Origin: Spirochaetota bacterium
GTDB taxonomy: Bacteria > Spirochaetota > UBA4802 > UBA5550
Reading direction: 5' to 3'
Assembly (NCBI GenBank): GCA_016933025.1
Contig: JAFGBT010000019.1
Span: forward strand, 1-64,000
DNA: 64,000 bases
In this document: piece after piece, positions 55,701 to 64,000 of the stretch
How positions within the stretch are numbered: position 1 is the first letter of the stretch
Layout: each line of letters starts with the position of its first letter
Made by a program: the position numbers and the translations under genes
Notes under the pieces: generated by a model
The model's input: the letters and a program-made list of their open reading frames with translations, nothing else
What the model was told of the DNA's origin: nothing
Databases searched by the model: none

Positions 55701-58369
55701 AGGTGACTGCGATTAACAACATGGAAGACAGCGAGTACACGTTCGAGTCTTTTTCTATCTTAATGAAGGACATTTACAAATCCATGTATGCCGTTAAGAA
55801 CGATGACGATCTCATGAAGGAACGGGAAACTGCGTTGAAAATGGAATACTCGGTCCCGGCCGGCTCGGCCAGCGTGTCGGCAACCAGGCGCTTCGCGAAA
55901 CCGATGGATTTCAGCCACTACAAGACACTGACCGCCTGGGTGAATTTTCGCAGCTTCTCGTCCGGAGACCGGGTAGGCGTCATTATTGGATCGTCGGACA
56001 CGGACTTCATCGTGTATAAGATGAACATGCAGTTTCCCCACGTATGGAGGGAGATGAAGATGAGGCTCCAGAGTAGCTCGGAAGGGTTGGTATTCCCGAG
56101 TTCTATCACCGGCCTTCCCGACATGAAGCGCATCACCTTCATAAAACTGCTGGTCTATTCAACCGCGCCGCCGAGCAACGGCGAGTTATGGGTGAATGAA
56201 ATATACCTGGAAGAGCCGCAGGTTCTCGATGATTCCGCTCACTGGTATGAGGGAGAGATAAAAATTACAAAACCGATGTTCCGTACAAAGGGCGGGGTCC
56301 CTATATTGTCCGACGCGAGCGTCAAGTATATTCAAAAGGGGCACACGGCGAATTTCAGCACCATAGGCAAGCCTGACCAGGACATAGCGGAAGAATACAG
56401 GCAGGTGTTCTCGTCTTTTACCATCATGCCGAATTGGAACGCTAAAATCGATTACATTCGTGAAGATTCCGACACGGACAGCCTCAACGAGCTGGTCGAG
56501 GAGGCGCGGCGGGGAAAAACCAGGAAAAACAGCGTCATGGTCGCCACCGATTATTCCTCGACCATAAACGGGGTGCCGAGCATCAAGCTCATGTACAAGT
56601 ACGAGGATTATAATAACAAGCTGGATGAAAGGATCACAAACTATCTTGTTGTACGGGAAAAGACTCAATATAATCATGCTCCCGTTATTTCATACCGGCA
56701 GTCCATAGACAGGTTCCTGTGGGGTAAACTGATGGCTGAGTTCTATATGGATATGCTCTTCAAAAGGGATGAAATCAAGCGCGAATCATTCGGTCTGGCG
56801 CTGAAGGATATCGTTAACACGATGTCCCTTCTCGAGATTGAGAAACGGCAGCGCACCGACGCGCGGTTCAATCTCGATTACACAAACCGCTACTTCTATA
56901 TCCGTCCCGGCATTCAGGCGGCATCCGAAGAGGTGGTGACCTATATGGGGCAGTCGGAAGCCAACAGGACGGAAATATTGTACGGCCTGATGGGGGATTA
57001 TCACTTTCCCTTCGTGTACAATGATGACTGTAAGTTTGTCGAGCGCAATAAAATGTTCAGCCTGTCTGCGGGGCTCGGCGATTTCTGGTTTATCGCACCG
57101 GGCTGCAAGGTGGACATCCAATATTTTGAAAACAGGTTCAGCGATTACGAGATCGACGCGGTGCCGGAGTTTGGTTACCAGAGGGAAAAGGACGGACGGA
57201 CACTGGTGTCATCAGCTATCAATATTCCTGTTTTTTTGCATAAAATAAAGGCGATCAGCTTCATCAAGTCCTTTTCGGTTTCCTACAACCGCTCTCTGTA
57301 TTTCAGCGAGATAGGGGTTCCCTACGAGGGCGAAAAGAAAAATCCCTATGACGAAAGGTTCGGGATAACCAGGACGGTCGGGCGGCTGGCGGACGCGGGT
57401 TTTAATATGTTTCAATATCATCCTTTTTATTTCTTTCTCGGCAGAAAGAATTACGCGAACGGGCGCGATTACGTATACACCACCATGAATCTCCCTGTCA
57501 GGTACATAAATCAAAAGATTGTACCTGAGTATAATAATAACCTGAGACTCCTCGATAATTTCGCGGCCAGCTGGTCGGTTGATTTAAAGAGGGTTACCAT
57601 AACCTCCAACTCGGGACTTAGCCAGATATGCGAGCGCCAGAATGTCTTCGGTCTTCCAAGCCAGGTTGTTTCGGCGAATTTTGATATTAGCGCGAATTTC
57701 GATCTGATGAAGTTCTTTCATTTCTGGTTTTTCAGGCCAAACCGAGAGGGGATTCCCTACCATGCGGCATTCATGACCGTCGGTTATAGATTCGAAACCA
57801 ATATGCTTATAACCCAGAATATCGAGGAGACCGTCCACACGCCTGATTTCGGCCTGAGTTTCAAGCGAGACCGTAAAAGCCTCACGATCGAATTCGGGGT
57901 AAACCTCAAACGTAAAAAAACCGTGACGTACATATCGTGGAACCCCCTGAACCGGTCGTTCAAGGACCAAAAATATATTGATAACATGCCGCTGTACGCA
58001 TTTTACAAGGACACTGATACCGGGTATTCGTTGTCGGTTCTTTTCGAAACTGACGTGATCTGGATATATAAATTTTTCTCACTTTTTTATCGCCTTGTGG
58101 CCTCCCCGATATTTACCCTTGAATACTCGATGAAATTGAACCGCTACGACTACCTCCTCACGGCGTCTCCGCAGCCATACGATCTCCACCTGATAACCAG
58201 CAGGCTCACCCTTGATCTGCACAAGAACCTCCAGGGCGGGCTCAACGCGAAGCTGGCAGTAGAGCAGTACCGCAACAGCAGGAGTATTTATAATTACCTG
58301 AACGTTGAGCACATACGGCGGGAGATTTTTTCATTTGAAATCGGAGGGCATTTTACGCTCCTGTTTTAA
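52748..58369 (+). CDS. SprA-like giant outer-membrane protein
   Basis: The 1873-aa product has a signal sequence (FALITGALTTIVIA), then regions that follow the layout of Bacteroidota SprA/Sov: LQLHVEGNIGDRMTVYIDHD, IRELNAGDIDINFQGSKYA, VKVDGRTIPESLYTIDYTAG, EINGYAEFAKSYKN and GKALVDNMESTEDMVSLSL. Calcium-site-like loops EDVNGNGVIDSDPN (about 830) and EDLNENGILD (about 884) are present. The C-terminal half alternates aromatic beta strands and ends in GGHFTLLF, a barrel-type final strand. SprA is the type 9 secretion translocon; other T9SS genes are not in the window. The role here is inferred only. Confidence 0.78.
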   Translation: MLKQLPLYIRFALITGALTTIVIANSREQGFREKLLDYIYFNSQTEDIKLLTIDPSNDSYLDYEYDSFSYRSGDWEDYVISSRYRNLGDRDERITVYRGDDVAIHTYGSLNLDLNYGKSIFTKKRYQEYNEDKALSQVIKEGFRPTQDLQLHVEGNIGDRMTVYIDHDSRKKDNIYQIKYRAIRDDELIRELNAGDIDINFQGSKYAVYDNNTAKGLGVDLTLQKNKFTFKAFGSVTKGNTEVETFHGNSTPGNMKLSEYQYIRGEYYQIEPLIRYDNRLVPPYPSGYSLQAVNLNPYGFELYMDDQNPYNNQSAIQISTDHGYYTRLRSGVDYKINYTTGLVQFLAPVSERARIFAAYTLLGASTDPNVLHPGDPGHPGGSFGNKLVVFIKYGYSLADAPVPSQDIYEVRSFYFIGDRYILPGNFNISFFLENGVMSRQDITSLGHYTVDYKNGIIQFVYREPFKQLLLANGTDQKIYVERQTANVYDYSRYKIRVDYYKEARSFQLAHMNIIPDSVVVKVDGRTIPESLYTIDYTAGYITFKSGTNPLIGPRTIIEVRYEYLPLSSQEQQFIGGFRTEYEFSRDLKVGGSVLYSRSSGEDSVPVVGSEPTQTVFFEGDATLHLDGRRLAQLANMLTRERRRELPIEINGYAEFAKSYKNVNTFGKALVDNMESTEDMVSLSLNERDWILSSRPSSLPVGSVRGILNYLYYRSLGSLGTLNGILYPAAKVDYSIKAGPYNVATGHLHNSIMSLVSQRSLVMDFGNSPLTGTADFVSIVTRRLSKEAVDLSSIQYVEISYLYDGPEDTSLSLDLGRINEDSDGNARMNTEDVNGNGVIDSDPNTGFSEDIGYAFNEAGHPSTRVGGGPGVNKITRGDGVLNSEDLNENGILDMTESVYSFDGQSVTLAASEKGWKLARIYINHATLTESQINILKGVESIRLNITRTGAATGMSGRLYIDGIRFISSKWRETRLDAAAASPDQLKVTAINNMEDSEYTFESFSILMKDIYKSMYAVKNDDDLMKERETALKMEYSVPAGSASVSATRRFAKPMDFSHYKTLTAWVNFRSFSSGDRVGVIIGSSDTDFIVYKMNMQFPHVWREMKMRLQSSSEGLVFPSSITGLPDMKRITFIKLLVYSTAPPSNGELWVNEIYLEEPQVLDDSAHWYEGEIKITKPMFRTKGGVPILSDASVKYIQKGHTANFSTIGKPDQDIAEEYRQVFSSFTIMPNWNAKIDYIREDSDTDSLNELVEEARRGKTRKNSVMVATDYSSTINGVPSIKLMYKYEDYNNKLDERITNYLVVREKTQYNHAPVISYRQSIDRFLWGKLMAEFYMDMLFKRDEIKRESFGLALKDIVNTMSLLEIEKRQRTDARFNLDYTNRYFYIRPGIQAASEEVVTYMGQSEANRTEILYGLMGDYHFPFVYNDDCKFVERNKMFSLSAGLGDFWFIAPGCKVDIQYFENRFSDYEIDAVPEFGYQREKDGRTLVSSAINIPVFLHKIKAISFIKSFSVSYNRSLYFSEIGVPYEGEKKNPYDERFGITRTVGRLADAGFNMFQYHPFYFFLGRKNYANGRDYVYTTMNLPVRYINQKIVPEYNNNLRLLDNFAASWSVDLKRVTITSNSGLSQICERQNVFGLPSQVVSANFDISANFDLMKFFHFWFFRPNREGIPYHAAFMTVGYRFETNMLITQNIEETVHTPDFGLSFKRDRKSLTIEFGVNLKRKKTVTYISWNPLNRSFKDQKYIDNMPLYAFYKDTDTGYSLSVLFETDVIWIYKFFSLFYRLVASPIFTLEYSMKLNRYDYLLTASPQPYDLHLITSRLTLDLHKNLQGGLNAKLAVEQYRNSRSIYNYLNVEHIRREIFSFEIGGHFTLLF

Positions 58370-58425
58370 GGGGCATGATCCGGTGCTCCGGCGGGTCTCT
58401 GTGCGCTTGAGAGCGCGAAAGGGCA

Positions 58426-59514
58426 TTATATCGGCAGGTAGTCGCGCACTTTCTTCCGGAATTTCTGATAAAATCCTTTCAGCTCGGTGATGATCAGCTC
58501 GTCTCTTGTTTTTTTCAGCAATCCCACCGTGGTGAGATGGATCATGTTCCATAAAAGCGTCCTGTCGGGGCAGTGACTGAAGTAATTCATATCTATCTGG
58601 TAGGCACCCTTGAACTTGCGTCCCCCTCCGCCCGGCGTGATCTTCTTAATTATGCCGTTCAGGTCCATGTTCTCGCTGGTCGTGCGGAGAGAGGCATCCA
58701 GCGTCAGGTCATGGTGATCCCGGTTTTCGATCGCCGCGTATACGATTACGGTCGTGAATTTTTCTCGCTTCAGAAGAAAATCAGCGATAATCGCGATGCT
58801 GTCCCTCCGGGAGGCTTCGACATACCCTATCCCGACAATGAGCCAATCCTTATACGGGATCTTCCCCTCTATGGCGATTTTCAGCAGGCGGATTGTTTCC
58901 TGAGACAGGGGGGTTCTGCTGATTTTATTAAAGGCGTCATGGTCGGAAAAACGCACCAGGTAATCGAGCGCCTCGTAATCGAGCTTTCCGGCTTGCGAGT
59001 ATTTGTCCGTGTCGGTGTATATACCATAGAGAAGAGCGGTTGACACTGATCTCATGGTGGCCGGATCGAGCCCTATGTCCAATTCTTTAAGGATGAGCGC
59101 CATCAGGGTGCTCGTCGATCCGGCTTCGGTGTTTTTTAAAATAAAATCGGCGACGATTTTTTCTTCCCCGGGTTCATGATGGTCGATATATGCCGCGCAG
59201 GGGAGGGGGGAATTCAGCTCCGGGGCGTTTGGCGACTGGTGGTCTGTGACGATATAGGCGTCAAACTGTGCGGCGTCCGGCATGACAGGGGAGACGCGGA
59301 GGGGAATGCCGAGTATGTCGATGAGGGCCCGATTCGGCGGGAGGGAAATTATCTTCGTTGCTGAGATCGTGCACGATACGTTAACCAGATGGCAGATAAC
59401 GGAGATTGCATAAGATGAGGCGATGGCGTCCGGGTCCGGAGAGCCTTTTACCACTATCAGAATATTCCTGTACTTTTTAATGGATGCAACGAGGTCTCGA
59501 GATTGGCTTCTCAA
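58426..59514 (-). CDS. DHH-family phosphoesterase (NrnA/GdpP-like)
   Basis: The 362-aa product has a DHH domain with PDPDAIASS (about 26-34), VTDHQS, YIDHHEP (DHH at 111-113) and SVSTALLYGIYTDTDKY, and a DHHA1 domain ending GGGGRKFKGAY. Family members cleave nanoRNA or pAp or hydrolyse cyclic dinucleotides. The first motif normally reads HxxPDxD; the histidine is replaced here (VKGSPDPD), so metal binding may be weaker or different. It lies downstream of the PP2C gene by 9 bp. Confidence 0.85.
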   Translation of the reverse strand: MRSQSRDLVASIKKYRNILIVVKGSPDPDAIASSYAISVICHLVNVSCTISATKIISLPPNRALIDILGIPLRVSPVMPDAAQFDAYIVTDHQSPNAPELNSPLPCAAYIDHHEPGEEKIVADFILKNTEAGSTSTLMALILKELDIGLDPATMRSVSTALLYGIYTDTDKYSQAGKLDYEALDYLVRFSDHDAFNKISRTPLSQETIRLLKIAIEGKIPYKDWLIVGIGYVEASRRDSIAIIADFLLKREKFTTVIVYAAIENRDHHDLTLDASLRTTSENMDLNGIIKKITPGGGGRKFKGAYQIDMNYFSHCPDRTLLWNMIHLTTVGLLKKTRDELIITELKGFYQKFRKKVRDYLPI

Positions 59515-59523
59515 TGCGTTCCC

Positions 59524-61647
59524 TCACTGATATCTGAAAAGGATTAGGCTGATATCGTTGATCTGCTTCTTGTCCTGGATGAATTGCTTGAAATCATCGT
59601 AAAGCGCCCGCACGATATCGGCCGGGATTTTGCTTCGTCCCGCTCTGATGATCTCTTTAGCCCTGTCAAAGCTGTAGGCCTCGCCCTTCTGGTTGATGGC
59701 CGAGACAAGGCCGTCTGAAAAGATGACGCCGATACTCCCCGGAACCAGGCGGGTCGTTTTCGATTCATATTTCGACGTTTTATCTGCGCCGACCGGAACG
59801 CCGGGGGTCTCGCATACGGTGAAGGCGTCGGTGCGGGGATTATAGATTGCCATCGGGTTGAATGAGGCGCACGAGTAAGTGAGTTCTCCCGTTGAAGCGA
59901 GGAGCGCGCAGTATGCCGAGGCGTGCTTTCTGGTAAATCGGGATGTCGCGATTACCCAGTTCATGGTGCTCAATATCTTATCGGGGGCGTCCATAACCTT
60001 GCTGGGCGTGTGAAGGACGGTATAGAGTTCGAGGGACAGAAGGGCCGATTCAACGCCGGAGTAGGACGAGTCGGACATGAAAAGGAGGACGCTTTTATCG
60101 CTGGCGCGCAGGGAATCAAAATAGTCCCCGCCGTAGGGGGAGTTGTTTATGTAAAACGAGCTGATCCGGTAACCCGGGGCTTCGCTCATGGTGGCGGGTA
60201 TGATTTTTTTCTTTACGGTATTCACGACCATCTGGTCGTGTTCCAACACCTGCGTGGCCCGGACCTGTTCGAGCATAATGGCGTTTGCCAGCTGCTGCTG
60301 GAACTGCAGCCGGTAGATATCGAGGGCCGAAAGCATGCTCTTTGAATAACTCCTGTTTCCCATCAGCGGTCCCAGGGAGAGAATGCCGATAACCTGCTGT
60401 TCGGGGCTCAGGAAAGGGAGTATGACCTCGATCCGGTTTCGTTCGAAATAATCTCGGGCCGCGTCGCGGTTTTCAATGAATTCAGAAGAGGTATAGACGA
60501 TCGGCCTGTAGAGGACGCCGGGATAGCTGCTGACAAGGGCGGCAACCGGGCTCGAAACATCGATATCGCTGTCCGAGATGGCGTTCCCGTAACTATGGGT
60601 CAGCCTGAATTTTTTCTCCCTCCTGTTATACAGATAGAAATACGAGCCGGTGATCCCGAACGTTTCCGCTATGCCCTCCGACAGCGAGTTGAAGAAGTCA
60701 CCCCATATGTTTTTTTCCTTTGCGGCGGTTGAGAGCTGCCTGCTGAAGAGGCCGTCTATCAGCGAGATGAGATTCCGATACTCTCTCCGGAAAAGATTTT
60801 CAAGACGGGGGCTCAGGTATTTGAATACCAAAAAAAGGTAGGCGAAGAGGAAGAGCGCGATGCCGAGGGACGGAACCGGTTCTGCAAAATAAGCCGGTGT
60901 GTTGTATTTGACAACTGCGATCGACGGTGCGATGAGAATAGTAGAGAGTATGATCCAGTAGGCGGCCGTTGAGAAGAATTTTTTCATGTCGACATCCCTG
61001 ATGCTGACGGCGGCATTACTGATGATGACGAGCATGGATGAAAATGGAACGATAAGGCCGATGGTGGCGAACCTGCTTTCTCCCGATACCGCAGGGAGGT
61101 AGATGGAGAGCGCCAGGTAGAGGGAGAAGAGAAAAGCCATGCTGGTGCAGAGGTATACCAGGTCGTCCCGTATGGCCCGGTTCTCGATCATGAGGGCCCT
61201 GGCGCTGATAATAACGGCCGCGGCGAGCAGGTAGAGTGAAATCACCGTGATGACGGCAGGGTGGGCCGCCGCTATATTTGCTGCTCCCCGAGAGGCAAAA
61301 TCGGCAACCATGACCACAGCGGCGAGGGCGAACCCCGCAAGCCCGGCGGCTGCGGCAACAGCCAGCTGCCTGACACGCAGGTTGGGATAGATAATGGCAA
61401 AGAACGCAATCATCGTTGCGACAAGGAGTTGCAGCGCAATGATGGCCTTTCCCGTTATCCCCTCGGGAATCACTGAGCCGTTTACCAGCCTCATAACGAT
61501 AAAAAGGCACAGCCCGGCGAATGCGAGGGCAGTGGCTGAAACAACCAGGTTTAAGGGAGTCCGGTGCTTTCTGATGATGTTGTACACGCAAATGACCAGC
61601 GCCAGTAGGGTCCCGATTCCCGCCAGTATGATATCAAGATAAAACAA
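59524..61647 (-). CDS. Membrane GAF-PP2C phosphatase (SpoIIE family)
   Basis: The 707-aa product has an N-terminal membrane domain of about eight to nine spans (residues 1-285), a GAF-like domain (about 310-460; FFNSLSEGIAETFGITGSYFYLY), and a C-terminal SpoIIE-type PP2C domain with YGGDYFDSL, LFMSDSSYSGVESALLSL, VIFSDGLVSAINQKGE and INDISLILF. The usual GHG after the second aspartate reads YSG. The first gene of a two-gene minus-strand unit with the DHH protein. Signal sensed is unknown. Confidence 0.88.
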   Translation of the reverse strand: MFYLDIILAGIGTLLALVICVYNIIRKHRTPLNLVVSATALAFAGLCLFIVMRLVNGSVIPEGITGKAIIALQLLVATMIAFFAIIYPNLRVRQLAVAAAAGLAGFALAAVVMVADFASRGAANIAAAHPAVITVISLYLLAAAVIISARALMIENRAIRDDLVYLCTSMAFLFSLYLALSIYLPAVSGESRFATIGLIVPFSSMLVIISNAAVSIRDVDMKKFFSTAAYWIILSTILIAPSIAVVKYNTPAYFAEPVPSLGIALFLFAYLFLVFKYLSPRLENLFRREYRNLISLIDGLFSRQLSTAAKEKNIWGDFFNSLSEGIAETFGITGSYFYLYNRREKKFRLTHSYGNAISDSDIDVSSPVAALVSSYPGVLYRPIVYTSSEFIENRDAARDYFERNRIEVILPFLSPEQQVIGILSLGPLMGNRSYSKSMLSALDIYRLQFQQQLANAIMLEQVRATQVLEHDQMVVNTVKKKIIPATMSEAPGYRISSFYINNSPYGGDYFDSLRASDKSVLLFMSDSSYSGVESALLSLELYTVLHTPSKVMDAPDKILSTMNWVIATSRFTRKHASAYCALLASTGELTYSCASFNPMAIYNPRTDAFTVCETPGVPVGADKTSKYESKTTRLVPGSIGVIFSDGLVSAINQKGEAYSFDRAKEIIRAGRSKIPADIVRALYDDFKQFIQDKKQINDISLILFRYQ

Positions 61648-61856
61648 TACAGTTCCCCGATGTGGAATGTTATACTGAACAAACGCCGGACTTTTCGCCG
61701 GATTATGAAGTCATTTATCATGTGAGATGTTACGGGTATTGAATATTATTTCAAGTAATTATCTGATTTTAAAAAAAATTTGTCATGATACGCACCCTCA
61801 CTGCTACTATAGAATACCGGCATTACACTATGTCTTTTAACAACAATGATGACTGT

Positions 61857-63803
61857 ATGAGATTAGCGTCCCTACGTATGACAATAAACATGGCACTGCT
61901 CTGTGCTGCGCTGCTGGCCCAGGAGGCATGTTCGCCCGGGTTCTCAGGAAGAACGCCTCCAGCGGCCCGGCAGGGGACGATGGACCTTGGCCGCTGGGAT
62001 TTTATGCGCGACGGTCCGGTTGATCTCTCCGGAACATGGGGGTTCTACTGGAAGCGGCTATATGACGGGGGGGCTTCCCCGTTCCCGCACCATCCCGACG
62101 CCTATATCCCCGTGCCGGGAATTTGGAACGGGCTTCACGTGCGAGGGCGGGAACTACGGGGAGACGGATACGGGACATACCGACTCCGGGTACTGCTTCC
62201 CAGGCGGGGGGACCCTGATGACCGGCAAAAACTGGCGGTCATGGTTCATGATATGGGAACCGCCTATTCACTCTTCTTCGGCGGATCCCGGGTAGGCGGG
62301 GGCGGCGTTGTTGGCAGAACAGCGGGATCGGCGCGTCCCGGCTACTGGCCGGATGTTTTCGAGTTTTACGCCGAAGATCATCTGGACATCGCGCTTCAGA
62401 TTTCAAATTTTCATCACCGTAAGGGCGGGGCCTGGGAAAAAATAGTTATCGGCCCCGCTTCCCGGCTACACGAACTGCGGGAACAGAGGATCACATGCGA
62501 TTTTTTCCTTTTCGGCGCGATCATCCTTATGGGTGCCTATCACCTGGTAATATTCTGCCTCAGGAAGAAAGAGAGATCATGCCTCTACTTCGGCCTATTC
62601 TGCCTTCTGATTGCCGTGCGGATCATGGTGACGGGAGAGTATTATGTGGTGAGGATGGTGCCGTCGATTTCATGGGAATTACTGCTCTGCATCGAGTATA
62701 TTACATTTTACGCAAGCGTCCCGCTTTTTTTCCTATTCCTGCGCACCATGTTTCCTGAGGAATTTACCGCACAGACCCAGGCGGCCATCGTCGCCGCAGG
62801 CGCCCTCTTCTGCAGTTTTGTCCTCCTCCTGCCGTCACGGTATTATACCAGCACCATGCAGACGTATCAGCTTTTGTCTGTATGCATCTGTCTTCACAGT
62901 CTCGGCGCGCTGGGACGCGCCCTTCTCCGGAAGAGGGAAGGTTCTCTGCTTATTATCCTGGGGTTTATTATTCTGTTTGTAACGGTCATTAATGATTTTT
63001 TACAGAGCAATATGCTGGTGCGGACCGGGTACCTGGTCCCGTTCGGCCTTTTCCTCTTTATTTTTTTGCAGGCCGCATTTCTTTCACTCCGCTTCTCGCG
63101 GGCATATAATGCCGTTGAACACCTTACCGGTGAGCTTGAGCAGAAGAACATGAGGCTGGTCGAGCTCATCAGGGACAATGAGGAGGCGCGATGCAAGCTT
63201 CTTCAAGAACGGATGGGCCCTCACTTTCTATTCAACGCGCTCAACACCGTCCACTCCCTTCTCCGGAAGGACAGCCAGCTGGCGGACGAGGCGGTAATAA
63301 TGCTGGCCGATAACTACCGGTTCCTCATAGACAACTCGTTTCTCCCCCTGATACCCTTTGACTCGGAATGGCAGTTCGTGAAAAACTACCTGAAGCTTGA
63401 GGAACTCAGGTTCCGGGATTCGCTGTCGGTTTGCATGGAGCGGCAGGGCGATTTTACCGGAATATCAGTCCCTCCTCTGGTTCTCCAGCCGCTGGTGGAG
63501 AACGCGCTGAAGCACGGAATACAGAGACGCGGCGGCAGTGGTACGGTTCGGGTCTGCGCGGAACGCGTCGGCGGAACCCTGCGAATTATTGTGTGGGACA
63601 ATGGGCCGGGGCTTGCCTCGACCGCCGATGTTTTTTCACGCTCGCTGGGCAACATCCGGAAGCGGTTGAGTTATTATTATAATGATGTTGATATCACTCT
63701 GAATGCAGAGGCGAATGGCGTGGCGGCAAGGGTGATGTTTGTCCCTGGCGCCATGAAAAAACAGATGATAGAGAAGGACGAACGAAGGGATTATGGACAC
63801 TGA
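61857..63803 (+). CDS. LytS-type histidine kinase with 7TM-DISM-like sensor
   Basis: The 648-aa product starts with a signal sequence ending LLAQEACS (possible lipobox). An extracytoplasmic jelly-roll-like domain follows (about 40-220; DLSGTWGFYWKRLYDG, YIPVPGIWNG), as in 7TMR-DISM sensors, then about seven spans (230-420) and a LytS/YehU-type kinase domain. The H-box is MGPHFLFNALNTVHSLL, the N-box PLVENALKHG and the G-box WDNGPGL. The ATG at 61857 is chosen to give the signal sequence; the frame opens at 61785 and the next ATG is at 61878. The LytR-type regulator overlaps its end by 11 bp. Confidence 0.88.
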   Translation: MRLASLRMTINMALLCAALLAQEACSPGFSGRTPPAARQGTMDLGRWDFMRDGPVDLSGTWGFYWKRLYDGGASPFPHHPDAYIPVPGIWNGLHVRGRELRGDGYGTYRLRVLLPRRGDPDDRQKLAVMVHDMGTAYSLFFGGSRVGGGGVVGRTAGSARPGYWPDVFEFYAEDHLDIALQISNFHHRKGGAWEKIVIGPASRLHELREQRITCDFFLFGAIILMGAYHLVIFCLRKKERSCLYFGLFCLLIAVRIMVTGEYYVVRMVPSISWELLLCIEYITFYASVPLFFLFLRTMFPEEFTAQTQAAIVAAGALFCSFVLLLPSRYYTSTMQTYQLLSVCICLHSLGALGRALLRKREGSLLIILGFIILFVTVINDFLQSNMLVRTGYLVPFGLFLFIFLQAAFLSLRFSRAYNAVEHLTGELEQKNMRLVELIRDNEEARCKLLQERMGPHFLFNALNTVHSLLRKDSQLADEAVIMLADNYRFLIDNSFLPLIPFDSEWQFVKNYLKLEELRFRDSLSVCMERQGDFTGISVPPLVLQPLVENALKHGIQRRGGSGTVRVCAERVGGTLRIIVWDNGPGLASTADVFSRSLGNIRKRLSYYYNDVDITLNAEANGVAARVMFVPGAMKKQMIEKDERRDYGH

Positions 63804-64000
63804 TCAGACGTATTCGGTCTTCATCGCAGAAGACGAAATGCCGGCCCGCGAGCTTATCCTTGACTATATTCTCGCGTGGCCCGAACTCAGGATTTCCGGG
63901 ATAGCCAAAAACGGGGAGGACGCGTTTAAGAAATTATCGGGCCGGACCTATGACCTCGTGCTCATGGATATTCATCTCCCCCGGATGACCGGCATTGAAG
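63793..64000 (+). CDS. Response regulator, LytR/AlgR type (partial)
   Basis: The window ends after 69 codons. The visible part is a receiver domain: VFIAEDEMPARELILDYI at the start and LVLMDIHLPRMTGIE with the phosphoacceptor aspartate in LMDIHLP. The overlap with the LytS-type kinase gene (ATG at 63793, kinase stop at 63801-63803) indicates a cognate pair. A C-terminal LytTR DNA-binding domain is expected outside the window but not seen. Confidence 0.9.
   Translation, partial: MDTDQTYSVFIAEDEMPARELILDYILAWPELRISGIAKNGEDAFKKLSGRTYDLVLMDIHLPRMTGIE

Overview
The window looks like the chromosome of a diderm bacterium with roughly 55% GC. It carries many envelope proteins with signal peptides, a giant SprA-like outer-membrane protein, an M23 peptidase, MurJ, and many signalling proteins (PP2C/SpoIIE phosphatases, HD-GYP, HDOD, cyclic-nucleotide-binding and LytS/LytR types). 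The poly-gamma-glutamate PgsB-PgsC-PgsW set, the GlgD-like protein and the abundance of SpoIIE/HDOD regulators fit an environmental member of Spirochaetota. This placement is inference: no rRNA or other marker gene is present. I see no prophage, insertion sequence or CRISPR array. The genes run in short operons on both strands.

Layout: 1-2.7 kb holds tRNA-Ser, an outer-membrane protein and argB-tcdA (all minus). 2.8-8.2 kb holds murJ, a flavodoxin-ferredoxin protein, a UAP-type nucleotidyltransferase ending in a large inverted repeat, and two small hypotheticals. 8.5-11.9 kb holds two paralogous radical SAM enzymes, each with a small companion gene, around queE. 12-15.7 kb holds STAS, pth, a DJ-1-like protein, a double cNMP-binding protein and a membrane protein. 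16.3-23.5 kb holds an ADP-forming acyl-CoA ligase, pgsBCW and an aminotransferase/omega-amidase/agmatinase block. 23.5-34.5 kb holds a SET protein, a double-cubane-type dehydratase-family protein, a LysM protein, a GNAT enzyme, an HD-GYP regulator, a 1437-aa fused acyl-CoA-dehydratase activase and manC. 34.7-41.3 kb holds a HEAT protein with a degenerate cyclase domain, a TPR gene interrupted at an A8 run, an orphan OppF-type ATPase and a GlgD-like protein. 41.4-49.1 kb holds a lipoprotein, a VWA protein, a GHKL-HDOD fusion, a CCA-adding-type enzyme, a LamG/FN3-like surface protein and rpiB. 49.3-64 kb holds a PP2C phosphatase, a DnaA-box cluster, a dienoyl-CoA isomerase-like enzyme, an M23 peptidase, the SprA-like protein, a DHH phosphoesterase, a membrane GAF-PP2C protein and a LytS/LytR pair cut by the window edge.

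Genes that plausibly work together are pgsBCW (anionic polymer capsule), the aminotransferase plus omega-amidase (glutamine-linked transamination and recycling of the oxo-amide), STAS plus PP2C proteins (partner switching), and the SprA-like barrel with the M23 peptidase just upstream (envelope). The best leads are the DnaA-box cluster at 50.4-50.7 kb, the SprA-like protein, the A8 frameshift in the TPR gene, the radical SAM/small-protein pair, the giant activase with its terminated leader, and the nested inverted repeat at 7.03-7.14 kb.
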